From: Bin127 sp965203505 | GTDB lineage: Bacteria > Chloroflexota > Dehalococcoidia > Lucifugimonadales > Lucifugimonadaceae | Assembly (NCBI GenBank): GCA_965203505.1 | Contig: OZ241880.1 | Coordinates: 2,480,001 to 2,544,000, forward strand | DNA length: 64,000 nucleotides | Reading direction: 5' to 3' | Shown here: positions 58,565-64,000 of the stretch, one piece after another | How positions within the stretch are numbered: the first letter of the stretch is position 1 | How the letters are laid out: every line of letters begins with the position of its first letter | Position numbers and translations under genes: made by a program | The notes under the pieces: generated by a model | The model's database searches: none | Told to the model about the DNA's origin: nothing | Seen by the model: the letters and a program-made list of their open reading frames with translations, nothing else

Positions 58565-59461
58565 ATGCCGGACGCGACGCTTCTAGACGAAACTAGGGAA
58601 CGCTACACCGCTGCCGCAGCCCGCGGCGAACCCAATGTCGCACAGTCGATAATCGACGACGCCATAAGCCGTGGCGCAACTCCACAAGAGATCTACTTGT
58701 CGGTACTCGCACCCGCTCAGGTCATACTTGGCGAACTCTGGCACAAAGGCGAAATCAACATCGCCCAAGAACACCTCGCGACCGCCATCACCATGCAGAT
58801 GATGGATAGGCAGCGCCAGAACGCGATGCCACGGACGCCGCGTGGACTCAGAGCGTTGGTCACTCCAGTCGAAGAGGACCAACACTTCGTCGGCGCAAGA
58901 ATGATCGCAGACCTACTCATCATGGACGGTTGGGACGTCGATTTCTTTTGGGACGCTACACCGGTAAAAGACCTCGCCGAGTACGTACAACTCCGCCGGG
59001 TCGACCTCCTCGCTTTATCTGCGACCATGATCGAGTGCCTGCCCAACGTTGCAGCGACCGTCGAAACCATCCGCAGGATCGAACCTCCACGACCGAAGAT
59101 CCTGCTTGGAGGCGCCGCTGTCGGACTCGCTGACATCGACCCCTATGAACTCGGCGTCGACGCGGTCGCGAATGACATTGCCACCGCGGCCCAACAGGCG
59201 CTTGACCTCGTCCTAGATCGCCAAAACCGACCGTCGCTCGATCAGCAATTGGTAATCGTCGGAAAACAGATACGGGCTGCGCGCAACCGTCGCAAACTGA
59301 CTCAACAAGACCTTGCAGATGCAGCCGGTCTCGACCGCACGTACATCAGCCTCGTCGAACACGGCAAACAGAACCTAACCATCGGTGCGACCTTGAAGAT
59401 CGCCGACGCGCTTGACGTGCCGATAAACGATCTATTCACACCCCACAAAACTTATCCATAG
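58565..59461 (+). CDS. B12-binding (CarH-like) regulator with C-terminal XRE domain
   Basis: 298 residues. The N-terminal four-helix B12 cap contains W59-x9-E69-H70 (ELWHKGEINIAQEHLATA), the exact Wx9EH motif of adenosylcobalamin photoreceptors such as CarH and LitR. The B12-binding Rossmann domain follows with D105-x-H107-x-x-G110 (EEDQHFVGAR), the base-off histidine, and then ILLGGAAVGLAD. The last 65 residues are an XRE helix-turn-helix (IRAARNRRKLTQQDLADAAG, LDRTYISLVEHGKQNLTIGA). Known CarH proteins have an N-terminal MerR domain, so this is the reverse order with a different DNA-binding fold. Possible role: light- or B12-responsive repression of its own and the DUF378 promoter. The start follows the direct repeats with no ribosome site. 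Confidence 0.85.
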   Translation: MPDATLLDETRERYTAAAARGEPNVAQSIIDDAISRGATPQEIYLSVLAPAQVILGELWHKGEINIAQEHLATAITMQMMDRQRQNAMPRTPRGLRALVTPVEEDQHFVGARMIADLLIMDGWDVDFFWDATPVKDLAEYVQLRRVDLLALSATMIECLPNVAATVETIRRIEPPRPKILLGGAAVGLADIDPYELGVDAVANDIATAAQQALDLVLDRQNRPSLDQQLVIVGKQIRAARNRRKLTQQDLADAAGLDRTYISLVEHGKQNLTIGATLKIADALDVPINDLFTPHKTYP

Positions 59462-59774
59462 GTCCGCGTAAATCACAACCCACCTCAGCTATCTCGCGCG
59501 TCCGTGCGAACTCACCTGAACGTCTCCGCGCCGCTAACCGTCGCCGGCACCGCTATTGGCCACATCCTGATCCGTCTCTATTTCCAACCCCGCCTGAAAG
59601 GTCACACCGGAGACACCCTCGGCGCAACCCAACAGATCACCGGAACTAGCGATCTACATCGCCCTAGCCTCCACCCTCAACTTCGCATAATGAAGGGGAA
59701 CGAGAACCGTAGGTGCGACCTGTGTGGTCGCTCTGGTTACACACCCATCACCACTACCTCACCCCAGAAACCCC
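59462..59774. other. Intergenic region, nothing gene-like
   Basis: About 310 bp. Contains the small inverted repeat GCGACC-TGTGT-GGTCGC near 59713-59731, of the dispersed type. No ribosome site or domain in any frame. Confidence 0.4.
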
Positions 59775-60566
59775 ATGCCCGAACTCAAAGACAGACTCGA
59801 CTTTGCAATCCGCGCCGCCACGCAAGCTGGGCAACACACGTTGCGCTACTTCCGCTCATCAGACTTGACCGTAGAGACCAAACCCGACGAAACTCCGGTC
59901 ACACGTGCCGACAAAGAAGCCGAGGAAACGCTCCGAAACCATCTCGCTCAGGAGTTCTCAAACGACGCGATAGTCGGCGAGGAGTTCGGCACACAGTCGG
60001 GATCAACCGACTACACGTGGTATCTGGACCCCGTCGATGGCACCAAATCCTTCATCCGCGGCATTCCGCTGTACGGGACTATGATGGGGCTCGAATACAA
60101 GGACGAAGCAGTGGCCGGGGTCATAGTCTTCCCAGCTTTGAACGAAATCGTCTACGCCGCCAAAGACCTCGGCGCGTGGTGGTCAGACCAACTAGACCCG
60201 TTGACGCCGAAACGGGCCCGAGTCTCGAACATATCCCGACTATCAGACGCCTACTTCACCACTACCTCGTCAAGCAGCTTCTGGGAAGTCGATAAAGCCG
60301 CAGCCTATCGAACGCTCAGCGAGGCTGCCGCAGCAACTCGCGGCCTCCCGGACTGCTACGGCCACTACCTCGTGGCGACTGGCCGATGCGAAATCATGAT
60401 CGATCCCGTCATGAACGTCTACGACAACGCACCGCTCCAATCCATCATCCAAGAAGCCGGTGGGACATTCACCGACACCCAAGGCAACCCCACGATCCAC
60501 GGCGGCAGCGCCCTCTCCACCAACGGCAATCTTCACGATCTAGTCCTAGAAATCCTCAACGCCTGA
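59775..60566 (+). CDS. hisN: Inositol monophosphatase family, probable histidinol-phosphatase
   Basis: 263 residues. GEEFG (68-72) and YLDPVDGTKSFIRGIPLYGT (83-102) are the metal-binding motifs. PVMNVYDNAPLQSIIQEAGG near residue 213 supplies the last aspartate (family WDxAP). FIRGIPLYG is the signature that separates HisN from inositol phosphatases, so L-histidinol phosphate is the likely substrate, for step 8 of histidine synthesis. Start at the ATG before PELKDRLDFA. Alternative: another IMPase-family sugar phosphatase. No other his genes in the window. Confidence 0.82.
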   Translation: MPELKDRLDFAIRAATQAGQHTLRYFRSSDLTVETKPDETPVTRADKEAEETLRNHLAQEFSNDAIVGEEFGTQSGSTDYTWYLDPVDGTKSFIRGIPLYGTMMGLEYKDEAVAGVIVFPALNEIVYAAKDLGAWWSDQLDPLTPKRARVSNISRLSDAYFTTTSSSSFWEVDKAAAYRTLSEAAAATRGLPDCYGHYLVATGRCEIMIDPVMNVYDNAPLQSIIQEAGGTFTDTQGNPTIHGGSALSTNGNLHDLVLEILNA

Positions 60567-60744
60567 CAATCGATCCCGTACGTCCTGTACATCCACGCAA
60601 TTGCCGGTCACACCTTAACCATCAGCCGATCTATATTCGCTTCCATACCTCGTAATATCCAGCCTTCCTGATCATTCGTATTCCAGTTATAACGAATCGA
60701 CACGTATTGAATTCGTCAATTGAACTTTTCCAAAATAATCTGGC

Positions 60745-63303
60745 ATGATCAGCGAATACCAACCCGCCAGGCTACTCTTCATCTTGGTCCTCGCCACCAT
60801 CGCGGCAACAGCAATCCTACTCGCTGACGCGCAGACACGAGCCCAGAACACGAGCATCATCACGCTCAGCGTCACAAGCGGATCACCATACATAGACGAA
60901 GACGGCGGCTCCGTAACCATCACCGCTACCCTCGACGCACCCGCACCCGAAACCGTAGGCGTCGGTATAGGTCACAACGGCTCGGCCAACAACGCTGACG
61001 ACTACAGAACTTTGACGCCATACTTCATAAAAGGACAGCAGACTGCCACATTCAGGATCATCGCCAAACAAGACGAAATCGACGAACCAAACGAGATCAT
61101 CGAACTGTCAGCGTTCTTGACATTTCCCGATTCCGAAATCTCTGCTGCGACCCAAACCCGCCTCCATCTCGTCATCGTGGACGACGACGGCGATCCGCCA
61201 ACCTCGCAGACACCCTCATACGTCACTCTCACCGCTGACGACTACAACCCCGACGAGGGCGACACCGTAACCATCACCGCAACCCTCGACCATCCTGCGG
61301 GCGAAGACGGAGTCGAGGTCACCATATCCGCATCCGACCATAGCACTGCATCGTCCGGCGACTACACGCTCCCTACTTCTCCCATCGCTATCGCAGAGAA
61401 TGCCACTTCAGGCACCGCCACCGTCACTATCGCCGATGACTCCGTAGATGACGACAACGAGATACTCGTCCTAGACGCTACCGCTACCGACATCACCGCC
61501 AATGGCACCACTCTCATAATCGCCGACAACGATGAGACACCACTGTCCGACGTTGCAACGCTCTTCGCGCTGGCTCTGACCAACGCCGCAGACAGCAGCA
61601 ACGTCCCCTTGACACCGACTTTCGACGCCGACACCACCAGCTACTCCGCAAACGTCGACGCAAATGTCAACCAAATAACCATCACTCCTACCACAACCCA
61701 CACCGGCGCAAACGTCATCATAAGCGGCAACACCGTCAGCAGCGGTTCCCCCAGCAACGCCATCGACATCGCTTATGGATCAAACGTCATCTTCGTAGTC
61801 GTAACCGCTGAGGATGAAAACACCCAAAAGGCATACTCCATAGACGTAAACCGCTCATTCCCGCAGGCCGTTACGCCAATCCTGAACTTCAGTCCGTCTA
61901 CATCCACGCCCACAACCATCACCCTGACCGTGGATCCTCGGCAACACACCGAAGGCAGCTCTGTTATCGTCACCGCAACCCTCGACGCACGTGCACCCGC
62001 AAACGGTATAACCATCACCCTAAATGTCAATACCTCTACCAGCACTGCCGACAACAACGACTACACTCTCGCCTCAGACACCATCAACATCGCAGAGGAC
62101 ACCACGTCCGGCACCGCCACCATCACCTTCAACGACGATACGCAATCTGAGCCCACAGAGACCATCTTCATCAACGCGACAAGCACGAACCCTTCTCTAA
62201 ACTCCAACACCATCGAAATTCGCATCGTAGATAAGGTCAGTGCTCGGCCACCAAACAACGCGCTCATCCTCCGAGTCGAACCCGCATTTCGCAACGTCAC
62301 ACTCTTCGCCGGCGACAAAGTCGCTCTCGAAGTCCACGTATACGGACGCCAGAACGTACGCGACGCCTCCCTTGCCGACGACTTGAATCTCGAATGGGAC
62401 GACGAAGCAACTGGAACATTCCAGAGAGTCGAAGGCCTCAACGCCCTGTACTACACGCCACGACAGCCCGGAACATACACCGTCACCGCATCGCTCCCTG
62501 AACCGGAACGAAACTGTTACGCATTCCGCGACGACAAAGAAAAGTGCGAAGCAAAGTTCAACATCATCGCGAGACGCCCTCCGAATTCTCCAGAACCTGA
62601 ACAACCTCCCATCAATCCCGACGGCAAAATCCCTGAAACCATCACTGACGCACAAGGCGTGAACTACAAAGTCTTCACTCCTGTCGAGGGCGGAACATAC
62701 ACCCGCGAAAACGTCACTTTTTCTGTACCGCCCAGCGCCGTACCCGACAAAGAGATCATCGGCATCAACATCACCAAAGACGAGCCCGCCAGCGACACCG
62801 AAACGGTCCAGCGAAATCAGTACAAACTCGCCGGACACTGGCACCGCGTCAATGCCACAGACAGTGCCGGACTGCCACTCAGCGCATACCGACTAGAAAA
62901 ACCTGCCAAGACATGCTTGCCACTGCCTGACGAACTCAGAACTCAAATCACCAACGTCAGCATCGCCCAAGACGAACAGGGCGACGGAAACCTTACCATC
63001 CTCACATCTAACCTGATCATCACCATCGACGGACCGATTGTTTGCGCCACTACAAGCTTGCTGCCAATAAATGCCGCCGTCGCAGTCACAGCCGAACACG
63101 CACCGCAACTACCACCCGCACCAATCTTCCAAACATCCCACGAAGCCCTGCCTGAAACCGGCGGCCTCCAGCCCCCACACCCCACCATTCTTCTCCTAGT
63201 CATAATCCTGACGCTAACCGCACTCGTAACCACATTCACCATAGCCAGACGGCGACCCCTTCCCCTTTCTGCGAAGCACACACATTGCCCTCCTCATCGC
63301 TGA
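60745..63303 (+). CDS. Calx-beta surface protein with LPETG-like C-terminus
   Basis: 852 residues. A signal peptide (LLFILVLATIAATAILLADA) is followed by three Calx-beta domains, each with the YxDEGDTVTITATLDxPA start and the GTATVTIADDxxDE(P/D)NE end (about 35-140, 155-255 and 375-475). Between the second and third is a cadherin-like beta-sandwich domain (LTPTFDADTTSYSANVDANV, TQKAYSIDVNRS). The C-terminal half has LFAGDKVALEVHVYGRQNVR and a cysteine pair. It ends LPETGGLQPPHP (802 on), a membrane helix (TILLLVIILTLTALVTTFTI) and ARRR, the order of a sortase signal, though a basic tail extends further. Likely an adhesive, calcium-binding cell-surface protein. No sortase gene is in the window. 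Confidence 0.85.
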   Translation: MISEYQPARLLFILVLATIAATAILLADAQTRAQNTSIITLSVTSGSPYIDEDGGSVTITATLDAPAPETVGVGIGHNGSANNADDYRTLTPYFIKGQQTATFRIIAKQDEIDEPNEIIELSAFLTFPDSEISAATQTRLHLVIVDDDGDPPTSQTPSYVTLTADDYNPDEGDTVTITATLDHPAGEDGVEVTISASDHSTASSGDYTLPTSPIAIAENATSGTATVTIADDSVDDDNEILVLDATATDITANGTTLIIADNDETPLSDVATLFALALTNAADSSNVPLTPTFDADTTSYSANVDANVNQITITPTTTHTGANVIISGNTVSSGSPSNAIDIAYGSNVIFVVVTAEDENTQKAYSIDVNRSFPQAVTPILNFSPSTSTPTTITLTVDPRQHTEGSSVIVTATLDARAPANGITITLNVNTSTSTADNNDYTLASDTINIAEDTTSGTATITFNDDTQSEPTETIFINATSTNPSLNSNTIEIRIVDKVSARPPNNALILRVEPAFRNVTLFAGDKVALEVHVYGRQNVRDASLADDLNLEWDDEATGTFQRVEGLNALYYTPRQPGTYTVTASLPEPERNCYAFRDDKEKCEAKFNIIARRPPNSPEPEQPPINPDGKIPETITDAQGVNYKVFTPVEGGTYTRENVTFSVPPSAVPDKEIIGINITKDEPASDTETVQRNQYKLAGHWHRVNATDSAGLPLSAYRLEKPAKTCLPLPDELRTQITNVSIAQDEQGDGNLTILTSNLIITIDGPIVCATTSLLPINAAVAVTAEHAPQLPPAPIFQTSHEALPETGGLQPPHPTILLLVIILTLTALVTTFTIARRRPLPLSAKHTHCPPHR

Positions 63304-63347
63304 GGGGAATTAAGGGGGTGCCAGCATAGCGAGACGGGAGGCACGAA

Positions 63348-63557
63348 TCACGCGTTATCCAAGTCCTCTTTCGAAATGCCAAGATTCTTGATAATTTGCC
63401 GAAGTGTACCCGGCTTCAGGTCCCGATTGCCGTGGCGTGGTATCGGAGATGCTGAACCGGTCGCGTCATTCGCCCAGATTTCGTGACTGCCCCGGCCTTG
63501 CCGCACGAACACACAACCCAATCGACGAAGTTTGCGCGTCAGTTCGCCGTAGGTCAA
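63348..63557 (-). CDS. hicA: HicA toxin
   Basis: 69 residues from a TTG (63557) that overlaps the hicB stop. TYGELTRKLRRLGCVFVRQG and RGSHEIWAND form the double-stranded RNA-binding-like fold with the catalytic GSH histidine (residue about 24). PIPRHGNRDLKPGTLRQIIK is the conserved second half. RNase toxin of the type II hicBA system, complete, in the order antitoxin then toxin. Confidence 0.88.
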   Translation of the reverse strand: MTYGELTRKLRRLGCVFVRQGRGSHEIWANDATGSASPIPRHGNRDLKPGTLRQIIKNLGISKEDLDNA

Positions 63558-63832
63558 ACCGAGCCCTCTAACACCCCGCGCTCCGCATACAACTGTACTT
63601 CGCTTGCATTTCGAGGCACTCCAGACGGCAATTGGTAACCACGCTCTTGATAGACCTGAATCATCTCCACCACTACAGACTCCAAGATCGAGATAGTCTC
63701 TTCTGGAGTATCGCCCCACGCCACACAGTTCGGAAACGAAGGGACTTGAGCCATAAATTTGTCTGGTTCCGTTGATTCGGCCGGATCGTACAACACGTAA
63801 GCCATGCGATGGCGTTTTCTTTCTGCTACCAC
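63554..63832 (-). CDS. hicB: HicB antitoxin
   Basis: 92 residues from a GTG with GGAG 8 bases upstream; an ATG at 63805 is an alternative start. FMAQVPSFPNCVAWGDTPEE and TISILESVVVEMIQVYQERG match the HicB partial RNase H fold. The C-terminus is short with no obvious RHH or HTH domain, unlike the HicB at 53.8 kb, so it probably relies on another way to regulate. Overlaps hicA by 4 bases. Confidence 0.86.
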   Translation of the reverse strand: MVAERKRHRMAYVLYDPAESTEPDKFMAQVPSFPNCVAWGDTPEETISILESVVVEMIQVYQERGYQLPSGVPRNASEVQLYAERGVLEGSV

Positions 63833-64000
63833 AACGGCATCTCCATACTTAATTCCTAATATCGCCGTCCTTCAACATTTTAAAGGCTAACCGAAAAGAA
63901 TGCTTCCTCCTTTTGGCGCAGCGAAGGCGACTCGGAGCAATCAAAGCAAACCCGCAGGGATGCCCGACTGCAGACACTCACGTCATTCATGCGCCGTATC
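63833..64000. other. Window end, repeat-like intergenic sequence
   Basis: Contains CTCCTTTTGGCGCAGCGAAG, a decayed member of the palindromic repeat family, and GCAGGGATGCCC resembling the text next to copies at 0.9 and 2.6 kb. No gene. Confidence 0.4.

Overview
The window looks like one contiguous piece of a bacterial chromosome, most probably from Chloroflexota (a SAR202, Dehalococcoidia or sponge-symbiont type lineage). I infer this from the gene mix: type I sulfatases, amidohydrolase, YCII and GYD proteins, RDD-family membrane proteins, an MSMEG/MscR-like alcohol dehydrogenase, a Calx-beta surface protein ending in LPETG, and many small palindromic intergenic repeats. No rRNA or ribosomal marker is present, so the taxonomy is inference.

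Layout. 1-6.9 kb is ordinary metabolism: two tandem sulfatases, an amidohydrolase, YCII, a class I glutamine amidotransferase and a GYD protein, separated by short palindromic repeats. 6.9-12.3 kb holds a large serine recombinase with a ribbon-helix-helix partner; a 3.4 kb IS1595-type element carrying passenger genes has inserted into the recombinase 3' end with a perfect 8 bp target duplication. 12.8-22.5 kb is a minus-strand restriction-modification island: a type III-like methyltransferase broken at a G8 tract, a duplicated MntA/HepT toxin-antitoxin module with reciprocal decay, an aspartyl protease/DUF5678 pair and a helicase-nuclease Res subunit, with an XRE-NYN gene transcribed divergently.

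22.5-42.6 kb is an accessory island built from cassettes. Nearly identical leaders of about 300 bp, each normally followed by a small helix-turn-helix gene, recur on the + strand at about 22.9, 27.1, 28.9, 33.1 and 42.1 kb, with decayed pieces at 30.6 and 36.5 kb. Between them sit unrelated single cargo genes or small operons: DUF4365, DUF6602, TIGR02391 and PD-(D/E)XK-like nucleases, predicted membrane proteins, a metallopeptidase and a LOTUS-type NYN protein. 43.0-47.0 kb is one 1336-residue HTH-nuclease-NTPase-helical repeat protein resembling Avs/STAND antiphage sensors. 47.5-49.2 kb is a GC-rich pair that includes a triple-HTH protein. 51.2-52.2 kb is a graveyard (SDR, GLUG surface protein, serine recombinase tail) abutting tRNA-Ile(GAT), which looks like the island border.

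52.3-64 kb returns to core-like genes: a UMF1-type MFS transporter, a hicB with truncated hicA, three RDD proteins, cupin plus alcohol dehydrogenase, DUF378, a B12-binding regulator with the Wx9EH photoreceptor motif and a C-terminal XRE domain, a HisN-like phosphatase, the Calx-beta/LPETG protein and an intact hicBA pair.

The most interesting points are the leader-HTH cassette array, the possibly phase-variable methyltransferase, the reciprocal decay of the MntA/HepT duplicates, the HTH-nuclease-STAND protein and the CarH-like regulator with reversed domain order. Several reading frames that look like fusions are better explained by insertions, and these are flagged.
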